In this document: in pieces, positions 35,501 through 44,488 of the stretch
Numbering within the stretch: position 1 is the first letter of the stretch
Layout of the letters: the number at the start of each line of letters is the position of its first letter
DNA from: Azospirillum brasilense
Lineage (GTDB): Bacteria; Pseudomonadota; Alphaproteobacteria; Azospirillales; Azospirillaceae
Direction of reading: 5' to 3'
DNA: 64,000 nt
Assembly: GCF_005222205.1 (NCBI RefSeq)
Contig: NZ_CP032346.1
Location: 496,001-560,000 of the forward strand
Translations under genes and position numbers: made by a program
The notes under the pieces: generated by a model
What the model saw: only the letters and a program-made list of their open reading frames with translations
What the model was told of the DNA's origin: nothing
Database searches by the model: none

Positions 35501-37062
35501 GCGAGCCCCTGCACACGGTTTACGTGCCGCGCGACGCCGCCGCCCTGTCGGTGGGCGCCGACGAGACCGCCGCCGCCATCCGCGCCGAAGCAACGAAGCG
35601 CGGCATTCCGCTGCGCATCGTCCGCAACGGCTCCCGCGGCATGCTCTGGCTGGAAACTCTGGTCGAGGTGGAAACGCCCGAGGGCCGCGTCGCCTACGGC
35701 CCGGTGATGGCCGAGGACGTGGCCGGGCTGTTCGACGCCGGCTTCCTCGAGGGCGCCGACCACGCGCTGGCCCACGGCCTGACCGAGAAGATTCCCTACT
35801 TCGCCAAGCAGGAGCGGCTGACCTTCGCCCGCTGCGGCATCATCGACCCGCTGTCGGTCGAGGATTACCGGCTGCACGGCGGCTTCCGCGGGCTGGAGCG
35901 GGCGCTCGCCATGACCCCGGCGGAGATCGTGACCGAGGTCACCGACTCCGGCCTGCGCGGCCGCGGCGGCGCCGGCTTCCCGACCGGCATCAAGTGGAAC
36001 ACGGTGCTGAACGCCAAGGCGGACCAGAAGTACATCTGCTGCAACGCCGACGAGGGCGACAGCGGCACCTTCGCCGACCGCATGATCATGGAGGGCGACC
36101 CCTTCTGCCTGATCGAGGGCATGACCATCGCCGCCATCGCGGTGGGCGCCACCGAGGGCTACATCTACATCCGCTCCGAGTACCCGCACGCCGTCGCGAC
36201 GATGCGCGAGGCGATCCGGCTGGCCTATGACGAGAAGTGGCTGGGCGACGAGATCCACGGCACCGGCCACCGCTTCCACCTCGACGTCCGCGTCGGCGCC
36301 GGCGCCTACATCTGCGGCGAGGAGACCTCCATGCTGGAAAGCCTGGAGGGCAAGCGCGGCACGGTCCGGGCCAAGCCGCCGCTGCCGGCGCTGGAGGGTC
36401 TGTTCGGCAAGCCGACCGTCGTCAACAACGTGCTGTCGCTGACCTCCGTCCCGATCATCCTGGACAAGGGCGCCGACTATTACCGCGACTTCGGGGTCGG
36501 CCGGTCGCGCGGCACGCTGGCCTTCCAGCTCGCCGGCAACATCAGGCACGGCGGCATCGTCGAAAAGGCCTTCGGCGTCACCCTCCACGAGTTGCTCTAC
36601 GAATTCGGCGGCGGCACCATCACCGGCCGGCCGATCCGCGCGGTGCAGGCCGGCGGCCCGCTCGGCGCCTATCTGCCACCCTCGCTGTTCGACCTGCCGA
36701 AGGATTACGAGGCCTTCGCGGCGGTGGAGGCGATGGTCGGCCACGGCGGCATCGTCGTCTTCGACGACAGCGTGGACATGGCCAGGCAGGCCCGCTTCGC
36801 CATGGAGTTCTGCGCCGCCGAATCCTGCGGCAAGTGTACCCCCTGCCGCATCGGTGCGGTGCGCGGCGTCGAGGTGATGGACCGCATCATCGCCGGCGAG
36901 AGGGTGGCGGCGAACATCACGCTGCTCAACGACCTGTGCGAGGTCATGACCGACGGTTCGCTCTGCGCCATGGGCGGCATGACGCCGATCCCGGTGCGCA
37001 GCGCCCTGAAGCACTTCCCCGAGGATTTCACCCGCAGCCCCGCGGCTGTCGCGGCCGAGTGA
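35497..37062 (+). CDS. fdsB: NAD-dependent formate dehydrogenase, beta (diaphorase) subunit
   Basis: Flavoprotein subunit of 521 residues, NuoF-like, reducing NAD+ with electrons from FdsA. An N-terminal NuoE-like extension covers about 1-110. The FMN/NADH-binding region begins GLRGRGGAGFPTGIKW near residue 149. The C-terminal [4Fe-4S] site is ESCGKCTPCRIG with a distal cysteine in LNDLCEVM. Both overlaps and spacings indicate one transcript with fdsG and fdsA. Confidence 0.96.
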   Translation: MSEPLHTVYVPRDAAALSVGADETAAAIRAEATKRGIPLRIVRNGSRGMLWLETLVEVETPEGRVAYGPVMAEDVAGLFDAGFLEGADHALAHGLTEKIPYFAKQERLTFARCGIIDPLSVEDYRLHGGFRGLERALAMTPAEIVTEVTDSGLRGRGGAGFPTGIKWNTVLNAKADQKYICCNADEGDSGTFADRMIMEGDPFCLIEGMTIAAIAVGATEGYIYIRSEYPHAVATMREAIRLAYDEKWLGDEIHGTGHRFHLDVRVGAGAYICGEETSMLESLEGKRGTVRAKPPLPALEGLFGKPTVVNNVLSLTSVPIILDKGADYYRDFGVGRSRGTLAFQLAGNIRHGGIVEKAFGVTLHELLYEFGGGTITGRPIRAVQAGGPLGAYLPPSLFDLPKDYEAFAAVEAMVGHGGIVVFDDSVDMARQARFAMEFCAAESCGKCTPCRIGAVRGVEVMDRIIAGERVAANITLLNDLCEVMTDGSLCAMGGMTPIPVRSALKHFPEDFTRSPAAVAAE

Positions 37063-37081
37063 GCGGAAAGGACCAGACCCC

Positions 37082-39898
37082 ATGTCCATCCAAGACATTG
37101 ATTACGGCACCCCGGCCCGCCAGTCCGCCACGATGGTGACGCTGGACATCGACGGCCGCACGGTGACCGTGCCGGAAGGCACCTCGGTGATGCGCGCGGC
37201 GATGGAAGCCGGCATCACCGTGCCGAAGCTGTGCGCCACCGACATGCTGGACGCCTATGGCTCCTGCCGCCTGTGCATGGTGGAGATCGAGGGGCGGCGC
37301 GGCACGCCGGCCTCCTGCACCACGCCGGTCGCCCCGGGCATGAAGGTGCACACCCAGAACGAGCGTCTGGGCCGGCTGCGCCGCGGCGTGATGGAGTTGT
37401 ACATCTCCGACCACCCGCTGGACTGCCTGACCTGCCCGACCAACGGCAATTGCGAGCTTCAGGACATGGCCGGCGCGGTCGGCCTGCGCAACGTCCGCTA
37501 CGGCTACGAGGGTGAGAACCACCGCGCCGCCGTGAAGGACGAGAGCAACCCCTACTTCACCTTCGACCCGTCGAAATGCATCGTCTGCTCGCGCTGCGTG
37601 CGGGCCTGCGGCGAGGTCCAGGGCACCTTCGCCCTGACCATCGACGGGCGCGGCTTCGACAGCAAGGTGTCGCCCGGCGCCCTCGAACAATTCATGGACA
37701 GCGAGTGCGTGTCCTGCGGCGCCTGCGTCCAGGCCTGCCCGACCGCGACCCTGACCGAGAAGTCGCTGATCGAGCTGGGCCAGCCGGAGCACAGCGTCAT
37801 CACCACCTGCGCCTATTGCGGGGTGGGGTGCTCCTTCAAGGCGGAGATGAAGGGCACCACCGTGGTCCGCATGGTCCCCCACAAGGACGGCGGCGCCAAC
37901 GAGGGCCATTCCTGCGTCAAGGGCCGCTTCGCCTGGGGCTACGCCACCCACGCCGACCGCCAGACGCAGCCGATGATCCGCGAGAGCATCGACGACCCGT
38001 GGCGCGTCGTGTCCTGGGAGGAGGCGATCACCTACGCCGCCACCCGCCTGCGCGCGGTCCAGCAGAAATACGGCCGCGGCTCCATCGGCGGCATCACCTC
38101 GTCCCGTTGCACGAACGAGGAGGTGTATGTCGTCCAGAAGATGATCCGCGCCGCCTTCGGCAACAACAACGTCGACACCTGCGCCCGCGTCTGCCATTCC
38201 CCGACCGGCTACGGCCTGAAGCAGACCTTCGGCACCTCCGCCGGCACGCAGGACTTCCGAAGCGTCGACAAGTCGGACGTGATCCTGGTCATCGGTGCCA
38301 ACCCGACGGACGGCCACCCGGTCTTCGGCTCGCGCATGAAGAAGCGGCTGCGCCAGGGCGCCAAGCTGATCGTCATCGACCCGCGCCGCATCGACCTCGT
38401 GCGCAGCCCGCACGTCTCGGCGACGCACCACCTCCAGCTCCGTCCCGGCACCAACGTCGCCGCCATGAACGCGCTGGCCCATGTGATCGTGACCGAGGAG
38501 CTGGTCGACCGCGATTTCGTGGCCGACCGGTGCGACCCGATGGAGTTCGCCCGTTGGGAGGCCTTCGTCCGCGATCCGCGCCACTCCCCGGAGAACACCG
38601 AGCAGTACACCGGCATCCCGGCGGCGGAGATGCGCGCGGCGGCCCGGCTCTACGCCACCGGCGGCAACGCGGCGATCTATTACGGCCTGGGCGTGACCGA
38701 GCACAGCCAGGGCTCGACCGCCGTGATGGGCATGGCGAACCTCGCCATGGCGACCGGCAACATCGGGCGTGACGGCGTCGGCGTGAACCCGCTGCGCGGC
38801 CAGAACAACGTCCAGGGCTCCTGCGACATGGGCTCCTTCCCGCACGAGCTGACCGGCTACCGCCACGTCTCCGACGACGTGGTCCGCCAGCAGTTCGAGG
38901 AGGTGTGGAACGCCGCGCTCGACCCCGAGCCCGGCCTGCGCATCCCCAACATGTTCGACTCCGCGGTGGACGGCACCTTCAAGGGCATCTTCGTGCAGGG
39001 CGAGGACATCGCCCAGTCCGACCCGAACACCCAGCATGTGTTCGCCGCCCTGCGGGCCATGGAGATCGTCGTGGTGCAGGACCTGTTCCTGAACGAGACC
39101 GCGGCCTTCGCCCATGTCTTCCTGCCCGGCACCTCCTTCCTGGAGAAGGACGGCACCTTCACGAACGCCGAGCGCCGCATCAACCGCGTCCGCCCGGTGA
39201 TGCCGTCCAAGACCGGCAAGCAGGAATGGGAGGTCGTCTGCGATCTGGCCACCGCCATGGGCTATCCCATGTTCTACCGCAGTGGCGCGCAGATCATGGA
39301 CGAGATCGCCCGCCTGACCCCGACCTTCTCCGGCGTCAGCTTCGCGAAGCTGGACCGGGTGGGCAGCGTGCAATGGCCCTGCACCGACGAGGACTCGGTC
39401 GGCACGCCGATCATGCACGCCGACGGCTTCGTCCGCGGCCAGGGCCGCTTCATGATCACCGAGTATGTGCCGACGGAGGAGCGCGCCTCCCGCTTCTACC
39501 CGCTGATCCTGACGACGGGGCGCATCCTCAGCCACTACAACGTCGGCGCCCAGACCCGCCGCACCGCGAACGTGGCGTGGCACCCGGAGGACATCCTGGA
39601 GGTCCACGCCCACGACGCCGAGGAGCGGGGCATCCGCGACGGCGATCTGGTCTCCATCGCCAGCCGGATCGGCGCCACCACGCTGCGGGCGCGCATCTCC
39701 GACCGGATGCCGCAGGGGGTGGTCTACACCACCTTCCACCACCCGGTGACGGGCGCCAACGTGGTCACCACCGAGAATTCGGATTGGGCCACCAACTGCC
39801 CCGAATACAAGGTGACCGCGGTGCAGGTGACGCTGAGCAACCACCCGTCCGACTGGCAGATCCGCCGCGGTGCGCTGGTGGAAGTGGCGGCGGAGTAA
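37082..39898 (+). CDS. fdsA: NAD-dependent formate dehydrogenase, catalytic alpha subunit
   Basis: Molybdopterin bis-MGD formate dehydrogenase of 938 residues, oxidising formate to CO2. N-terminal [2Fe-2S] ligands C51, C62, C65 and C79 are followed by the H111-x3-C115-x2-C118-x5-C124 site. Two ferredoxin-like [4Fe-4S] sites follow (C166/169/172/176 and C209/212/215/219), then a proximal cluster (C243, C246, C250, C278). The molybdenum-ligating cysteine is C371 in ARVCHSPTGYG, so this is the cysteine, not selenocysteine, form. All expected ligands are present. Confidence 0.97.
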   Translation: MSIQDIDYGTPARQSATMVTLDIDGRTVTVPEGTSVMRAAMEAGITVPKLCATDMLDAYGSCRLCMVEIEGRRGTPASCTTPVAPGMKVHTQNERLGRLRRGVMELYISDHPLDCLTCPTNGNCELQDMAGAVGLRNVRYGYEGENHRAAVKDESNPYFTFDPSKCIVCSRCVRACGEVQGTFALTIDGRGFDSKVSPGALEQFMDSECVSCGACVQACPTATLTEKSLIELGQPEHSVITTCAYCGVGCSFKAEMKGTTVVRMVPHKDGGANEGHSCVKGRFAWGYATHADRQTQPMIRESIDDPWRVVSWEEAITYAATRLRAVQQKYGRGSIGGITSSRCTNEEVYVVQKMIRAAFGNNNVDTCARVCHSPTGYGLKQTFGTSAGTQDFRSVDKSDVILVIGANPTDGHPVFGSRMKKRLRQGAKLIVIDPRRIDLVRSPHVSATHHLQLRPGTNVAAMNALAHVIVTEELVDRDFVADRCDPMEFARWEAFVRDPRHSPENTEQYTGIPAAEMRAAARLYATGGNAAIYYGLGVTEHSQGSTAVMGMANLAMATGNIGRDGVGVNPLRGQNNVQGSCDMGSFPHELTGYRHVSDDVVRQQFEEVWNAALDPEPGLRIPNMFDSAVDGTFKGIFVQGEDIAQSDPNTQHVFAALRAMEIVVVQDLFLNETAAFAHVFLPGTSFLEKDGTFTNAERRINRVRPVMPSKTGKQEWEVVCDLATAMGYPMFYRSGAQIMDEIARLTPTFSGVSFAKLDRVGSVQWPCTDEDSVGTPIMHADGFVRGQGRFMITEYVPTEERASRFYPLILTTGRILSHYNVGAQTRRTANVAWHPEDILEVHAHDAEERGIRDGDLVSIASRIGATTLRARISDRMPQGVVYTTFHHPVTGANVVTTENSDWATNCPEYKVTAVQVTLSNHPSDWQIRRGALVEVAAE

Positions 39899-39905
39899 TC
39901 CGAAC

Positions 39906-40044
39906 CCCTCTCCCGTCCCGGGAGAGGGTGGACGCGAAGCGGCCGGGTGAGGGTCGTCCAAAGATCAGTGGATGACACTTGTCAGCACCCTCACCCTTCC
40001 CGCGCTGCGCGCAGGCCCCTTCCCTCTCCCGGGGCGGGAGAGGG
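39906..40044. repeat. Composite REP-like palindrome between fdsA and fdhD
   Basis: Two hairpins share the same 10-bp stem, CCCTCTCCCG / CGGGAGAGGG (39906-39928 and 40022-40044). Between them lie the arms GGGTGAGGGT (39945-39954) and ACCCTCACCC (39987-39996), so the whole 139 bp folds as a nested inverted repeat. Elements of this type are dispersed between genes in many GC-rich proteobacteria. It interrupts the formate operon and may stabilise mRNA or reduce expression of fdhD-fdsD. Confidence 0.75.
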
Positions 40045-40061
40045 AAAACAGGAGACCAACG

Positions 40062-40859
40062 ATGCAGTCACTCGCCCATTCCCTGCCGGCCAGCGGCACC
40101 GGCTTCCCGGAAGCCGCCGATCAGGCTCCAAATCAGGCGAACGTGACGTGGCTGGTCGCCGAGGAGACTCCGGTGGCCTTCGAATACAACGGACGCTCCC
40201 ACGCCGTGATGATGGCGACGCCCGCCGACCTGGAGGACTTCGCGCTGGGCTTCAGCCTGTGCGAGGACATCGTCGGCAGTGCCGCCGACATCGACCGCGT
40301 CGCGGTGCGCCCGGTGGAGGACGGCATCGTCCTGTCCATCGCGGTCGACCCGTTGCGTCTTCTGCGCGGCTCGCTCCGCCGCCGCTCCATGGAAGGGCGG
40401 AGCGGCTGCGGCCTGTGCGGGGTGGACAGCCTCGCCAACGCGGTGCGCGAGCCGCCGCGGGTGATGGCGGGCTTCACCCCGTCGGTGGAGGCGGTGGCCG
40501 CCGCCTTTGCCGCCCTGCCCGACCACCAGCCGATGAACCGCGCCAACAAGTCCCTGCACGCCGCGGCCTGGGCCGGACCGGACGGGCGCATCGTGATGGC
40601 GCGGGAGGATGTCGGGCGGCACAACGCCCTCGACAAGCTGGCCGGCGCGCTGGCCCGCGCGGGGATCGACCCGTCCGGCGGCTTCGCGGTGATGAGCAGC
40701 CGTTGCAGCTTCGAGCTGGTGCAGAAGGCCGCAACCATCGGCATCCCCATGCTCGCCACCATTTCCGCCCCCACGGCGCTGGCGCTGAAGCTCGCCCGCG
40801 CCGCCGGCATGACGCTGGCCGCCCGCGCGCGCGGCAACGGCGTCATGCTGTTCCGATAA
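40062..40859 (+). CDS. fdhD: Formate dehydrogenase accessory sulfurtransferase FdhD/FdsC
   Basis: Maturation factor of 265 residues that inserts a sulfido ligand into the molybdenum cofactor of FdsA. The active-site CxxC is in RSGCGLCGVDSL near residue 110, and the family blocks VAEETPVAFEYNG, REDVGRHNALDKL and MSSRCSFELVQKAA are all present. AGGAG stands 7 nt before the ATG at 40062. The equivalent gene in Cupriavidus is called fdsC. Confidence 0.93.
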   Translation: MQSLAHSLPASGTGFPEAADQAPNQANVTWLVAEETPVAFEYNGRSHAVMMATPADLEDFALGFSLCEDIVGSAADIDRVAVRPVEDGIVLSIAVDPLRLLRGSLRRRSMEGRSGCGLCGVDSLANAVREPPRVMAGFTPSVEAVAAAFAALPDHQPMNRANKSLHAAAWAGPDGRIVMAREDVGRHNALDKLAGALARAGIDPSGGFAVMSSRCSFELVQKAATIGIPMLATISAPTALALKLARAAGMTLAARARGNGVMLFR

Positions 40860-40882
40860 AACGTTATTCCGGGAGCCGACCC

Positions 40883-41113
40883 ATGGACACCACACGCGAA
40901 CTCGTCCGCATGGCGAATCAGATCGCCAGCTATTTCCAGTCCTATCCGCAGGACGAAGCGGTGACCGAGACCGCCGGTCACATCCGCGCCTTCTGGGAAC
41001 CGCGCATGCGCCAGCGCCTGCTGGAGCACAGCAGCGCCGGCGGCGAAGGCCTGCACGAGATCGTCACCCAGGCGGTCGAGCGGCTGAGGGGGCCGCCTGT
41101 GGGGAGCGCGTAG
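40883..41113 (+). CDS. fdsD: Formate dehydrogenase delta subunit
   Basis: Small subunit of 76 residues that accompanies FdsABG and is needed for assembly in related bacteria. The pattern MANQIASYFQSYP ... HIRAFWEPRMRQRLLEH is diagnostic. GGGAG lies 7 nt before the ATG. It is the last gene of the fds locus; a REP-like palindrome and then an IS element follow. Confidence 0.93.
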   Translation: MDTTRELVRMANQIASYFQSYPQDEAVTETAGHIRAFWEPRMRQRLLEHSSAGGEGLHEIVTQAVERLRGPPVGSA

Positions 41114-41135
41114 GAACGCGTTGCCCCCACCCCGG

Positions 41136-41211
41136 CCCTCCCCCGCTACCGCAGGGGAGGGAGATTTCTGCGAAGCGGCGGCAGTCCCCTCCCCTGCGAA
41201 GCGGGGGAGGG
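41136..41211. repeat. Second REP-like palindrome pair, adjacent to the IS element
   Basis: Two hairpins with nearly the same stem: CCCTCCCCCGC / GCAGGGGAGGG (41136-41161) and CCCTCCCCTGC / GCGGGGGAGGG (41187-41211), each with one internal mismatch. They lie downstream of fdsD. The IS481 insertion site (GTTAGG) starts at the last base of the second hairpin. Confidence 0.7.
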
Positions 41212-42162
41212 TTAGGTGTGGAGTGTCAGGAGGTTGTTCATCGGCAGGCCGATTCGGCTGATGGGGGTCTTTTTGCCGAGGCTAGCATGAGGTCGATGCC
41301 AGTTGTAGGCGTGCAACCATAGAGGCAGCTTGGCGCCACGCTGATCTGAGTGCTCGTAAGTGTGGGCGTAGGCCCACTCCCGTAGAGCGGTCTGGATGAA
41401 GCGCTCAGCTTTGCCGTTGGTCTGGGGTGTGTAGGGCTTGGTGAAGATGTGCTTGACGCCCAGGCGCTTGCAGGCGGTCCGGAATGCCTTGGAGCGGTAG
41501 CAGCCGCCGTTGTCGGTCATGACGCGCTCCACCGTGATGCCCAGCGAGGCGTAATAGGCCAGCGCCGCCTCCAGGAACAGCACGGCCGTGTGCTGGCGCT
41601 CGTCGGCGTGGATCTGACAGAACGCCACGCGCGAGGCGTCGTCGATGCACACGTGCACGTACTCCCAGCCCACCCCGCGGGCGCGCCGGGAGGCATCGCC
41701 GGTGATGCGGTGGCCGATGGTGCCGATACGCCCGAGCTTCTTGATGTCGATGTGCAGCATCTCGCCTGGGCGCTCGCGCTCGTAGCGGCGCACCGGCTCG
41801 GGTGGGTCGAGCGCCTTGAGGCGGTTGAGCCCGGCTGTACGCAGGATGCGTGAGACGGTGGCGGCCGAGACGCCAAGCTCGGCGGTGATGCGGCCATAGG
41901 TGAAGCGCTGCCGGCGCAGCGCGATGACCCGCTCGGCGGTTGCCGCGGCGGTCTGGCGGGGCGAGCGCTTTGGCCGCGAGGAGCGGTCGTGCAGGCCGGC
42001 CACGCCCTCGGCCTTGTAGCGCCGGCACCATTTGCTGATCGTGCCCGGCGAGACCCGCAGCTCGGTGGCCACCGAACTGCGGGTCTCGCCGCCCTCCAGC
42101 ACCCGCCGCACCGCAATCTCTCGACCGCGCGGGGTCAGTGCGGCATTCTTGTGAATGTCCAT
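41212..42162 (-). CDS. IS481-family transposase
   Basis: DDE transposase of 316 residues. The N-terminal helix-turn-helix (SSVATELRVSPGTISKWCRRYK) is followed by the rve/DDE domain with catalytic aspartates in HIDIKKLGRIG and VMTDNGGCYRS and the glutamate in NGKAERFIQTALREW. The frame is intact. The final codons extend past the left IS end at 41217: the TAA stop (41214-41212) lies in the GTTAGG target duplication. Confidence 0.93.
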   Translation of the reverse strand: MDIHKNAALTPRGREIAVRRVLEGGETRSSVATELRVSPGTISKWCRRYKAEGVAGLHDRSSRPKRSPRQTAAATAERVIALRRQRFTYGRITAELGVSAATVSRILRTAGLNRLKALDPPEPVRRYERERPGEMLHIDIKKLGRIGTIGHRITGDASRRARGVGWEYVHVCIDDASRVAFCQIHADERQHTAVLFLEAALAYYASLGITVERVMTDNGGCYRSKAFRTACKRLGVKHIFTKPYTPQTNGKAERFIQTALREWAYAHTYEHSDQRGAKLPLWLHAYNWHRPHASLGKKTPISRIGLPMNNLLTLHT

Positions 42163-42243
42163 TCGGCCCTCCGAAAAAGCTTGAGCGTCGCAACTTCAGC
42201 TTCCTCGGTTCCGGCCGAATGGACAACCTCCTGAAACATCACA
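41217..42243 (-). mobile_element. Complete IS481-family insertion sequence, 1027 bp
   Basis: Terminal inverted repeats of 25 bp with 4 mismatches are present: the left end 41217-41241 starts TGTGGAGTGTCAGGAGG, and the right end (complement of 42243-42219) starts TGTGATGTTTCAGGAGG. The flanks carry a 6-bp direct duplication, GTTAGG at 41211-41216 and 42244-42249. It encodes one intact transposase on the minus strand. Intact ends and a perfect duplication indicate a recent insertion between fdsD and the marR gene. Confidence 0.93.
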
Positions 42244-42272
42244 GTTAGGGAGGGGGCAAGTGCCTTCGCTCC

Positions 42273-42710
42273 CTACGCCCTCTGGCTCAGCAGCCCCTTC
42301 AGCACGCGCGACAGCAGATCCGCGAGTTGGAACTGCTCCGGCCCCGGCAGGGCCGCGATGACCGCGGCGAAGTCCTTCAACGGGTCGTGTTCGAGAAGCG
42401 CCAGCGCCTTCTCCGTCGGATGAAGCTGCACGACGCGGCGATCCTCCGGCACCGGGACCCGCGTCAGCAATTCCTTCGTCACCAGAACCTCGACCATCTG
42501 GGACGCCGCGCCTCGGGTCGTCGCGTGGAAATCGGCGAAGGCGGACACGGTCCGCTGGCTGTCGTTGGCGCGCGCGAAGTAGCGCAACGCCGTCCACTGC
42601 GACGGCTTCAAACCCTGCGTGTAGCCCATGCTGTCGGCGATGTGACCGATGTGCATCATGACCTCGGCGATCGCCTGCGCCGATGCCAGGGACTGGGGGC
42701 TTTTCGACAT
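42273..42710 (-). CDS. MarR-family transcriptional regulator
   Basis: Protein of 145 residues with a winged helix (TVSAFADFHATTRGAASQMVEVLVTKELLTRVPVPEDRRVVQLHPTEKA) whose wing carries the conserved DRR. The N- and C-terminal helices would form the dimer. A 13-bp palindrome lies 22-34 bp upstream of the ATG, suggesting autorepression. It is divergent from rimO; the IS ends 29 bp after its stop. The ligand and other targets are unknown. Confidence 0.9.
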   Translation of the reverse strand: MSKSPQSLASAQAIAEVMMHIGHIADSMGYTQGLKPSQWTALRYFARANDSQRTVSAFADFHATTRGAASQMVEVLVTKELLTRVPVPEDRRVVQLHPTEKALALLEHDPLKDFAAVIAALPGPEQFQLADLLSRVLKGLLSQRA

Positions 42711-42731
42711 GGCAGCGGGGTCTCGACAGTT

Positions 42732-42744
42732 GTCAAAATTTGAC
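42732..42744. promoter_or_regulatory. Palindrome GTCAAA-A-TTTGAC upstream of marR
   Basis: Perfect 6-bp arms with a one-base centre, located where the marR promoter or 5' leader should be. It is a candidate MarR operator; the role is inferred from position and symmetry. Confidence 0.5.
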
Positions 42745-43057
42745 CCGGAGCACAGCGAGACGCCGCGAGCGAGTCTGTACGATGCAGAGACTATATGATT
42801 ACAAAACTAACATACCCCAGTAGGCAAGTCCACGACTCCCCCACCCCCGACGACGGGCCGCACACTACGGCATCGGGACCGTAAACGAAACATTGACCTT
42901 AAATTCCATCCAGCACAAGGTGTCGCACCCCCCTGTGGCGCCGTCCGGTTCGCCGGGCCCGGTGCGGAGACAACGCAGGGCACCTACCACCTCGTGTCGG
43001 GGCTGCGCCGCGCGTTTTGTCTGGCGTTGCGCCGCGACTCGCCTATATATGCGCGCC
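42745..43057. other. Intergenic region between marR and rimO
   Basis: About 310 bp without a supported gene. It contains an AT-rich stretch near 42790-42815 suitable for promoters and TATATAT at 43044-43050, directly before the rimO ATG. No RNA gene or repeat was recognised. Confidence 0.5.
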
Positions 43058-44422
43058 ATGACCAGCACGCCCCCGTCCATTCCCGGTTTCAAGACCAACC
43101 CGGCCTCCTCCCCCAAGGTGGGGATCGTCAGCCTGGGCTGCCCCAAGGCGCTCGTCGACTCCGAGCGCATCCTCACGCGCCTGCGCGCCGAAGGCTACGA
43201 CATCTCGCCGTCCTACGATGGCGCGGACGTCGTGCTGGTCAACACCTGCGGCTTCCTCGATTCCGCCAAGAAGGAATCGCTGGAGGCCATCGGCGAGGCG
43301 ATCAAGGAGAACGGCCGCGTCATCGTGACCGGCTGCATGGGCGTGGAATCGGACATGATCCGGCAGGTCCATCCGGACGTGCTGGCCGTCACCGGTCCCC
43401 ACCAGTATGAACAGGTGGTCAACGCCGTGCACGACGCCGTGCCGCCGGTGCATGACCCCTTCACCGATCTGGTGCCGCCGGAAGGGCTGCGGCTGACCCC
43501 GCGCCACTACGCCTATCTGAAGATTTCCGAGGGCTGCAACAACCGCTGCAGCTTCTGCATCATCCCCTCCCTGCGCGGCGATCTGGTCAGCCGTCCCGTC
43601 GTCTCGGTCCTGCGCGAGGCGGAGAAGCTGGCGACCGCCGGGGTGAAGGAACTGCTGGTCATCTCCCAGGACACCAGCGCCTACGGCGTCGACCGCAAAT
43701 ACGCGGAAGAGGACTGGTACGGGCGCAAGGTGAAGGCCCGCTTCATCGACCTCTGTCGCGAGCTGGCGAACTTCGACGTCTGGGTGCGCCTGCACTACGT
43801 CTACCCGTACCCGCATGTGGACGAGGTGATCCCGCTGATGGCGGAGGGCCGCATCCTCCCCTATCTGGACATCCCGTTCCAGCACGCCTCCCCCACCGTC
43901 CTGAAGGCGATGCGCCGCCCGGCGGCCCAGGAGAAGCAGCTCGACCGCATCCGGAAGTGGCGGCAGGAATGCCCGCATCTGGTGCTGCGCTCCACCTTCA
44001 TCACCGGCTTCCCCGGCGAGACGGAGGAGGACTTCCAGTTCATGCTGGACTGGCTGAAGGAAGCGCAGCTCGACCGCGTCGGCTGCTTCAAGTACGAGCC
44101 GGTCGAGGGCGCCACCGCCAACGACCTGCCCGGCGCCGTTCCGGAAGAGGTCAAGCAGGAGCGCTGGGAGCGCTTCATGGAGACCCAGAAGGCGATCAGC
44201 GCCGAGCGGCTCCAGCAGAAGGTCGGCTTCACGCTGGGCGTCCTCATCGACGAGGTCGACGAGGAGGGCGCCATCGGCCGCTCCTACGCCGACGCGCCGG
44301 AGATCGACGGCAACGTCTTCCTGAACGGCGAGACGAACGTCAAGCCGGGCGACATCGTGGACGTGACCATCGAGCACGCCGACGAATACGACCTCTGGGG
44401 CTCCATCGAGCGCGCCGAGTAA
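43058..44422 (+). CDS. rimO: Ribosomal protein S12 methylthiotransferase RimO
   Basis: Radical-SAM enzyme of 454 residues that methylthiolates an aspartate of ribosomal protein S12. The N-terminal UPF0004 domain ([18 protein letters not shown]) has cluster cysteines including those in NTCGF and TGCMG. The radical-SAM triad is C160, C164 and C167 ([10 protein letters not shown]), and a TRAM domain ends the protein. The start at 43058 gives [11 protein letters not shown]; no SD is evident and TATATAT lies 7 nt upstream, so a leaderless mRNA is possible. Confidence 0.95.
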   Translation: MTSTPPSIPGFKTNPASSPKVGIVSLGCPKALVDSERILTRLRAEGYDISPSYDGADVVLVNTCGFLDSAKKESLEAIGEAIKENGRVIVTGCMGVESDMIRQVHPDVLAVTGPHQYEQVVNAVHDAVPPVHDPFTDLVPPEGLRLTPRHYAYLKISEGCNNRCSFCIIPSLRGDLVSRPVVSVLREAEKLATAGVKELLVISQDTSAYGVDRKYAEEDWYGRKVKARFIDLCRELANFDVWVRLHYVYPYPHVDEVIPLMAEGRILPYLDIPFQHASPTVLKAMRRPAAQEKQLDRIRKWRQECPHLVLRSTFITGFPGETEEDFQFMLDWLKEAQLDRVGCFKYEPVEGATANDLPGAVPEEVKQERWERFMETQKAISAERLQQKVGFTLGVLIDEVDEEGAIGRSYADAPEIDGNVFLNGETNVKPGDIVDVTIEHADEYDLWGSIERAE

Positions 44423-44443
44423 GCGGCTTCGCCCAAAACGACA

Positions 44444-44475
44444 GGGCCGGGACGGCAGCTCCTCCCGGCCCTTTT
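44444..44475 (+). terminator. Intrinsic terminator after rimO
   Basis: A 9-bp perfect stem GGGCCGGGA (44444-44452) / TCCCGGCCC (44463-44471) with a 10-nt loop is followed by TTTT. It ends rimO, which converges with csaA. Confidence 0.88.
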
Positions 44476-44488
44476 GCTGTTCGCAGCC

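Noticed and set aside
39906-39928. Intrinsic terminator after fdsA
   Set aside because: The hairpin is perfect but has no T-run and is part of a larger REP-like repeat.
37028-39961. 977-residue minus-strand frame
   Set aside because: Antisense to fdsA, which has all cofactor ligands; no recognisable domain.
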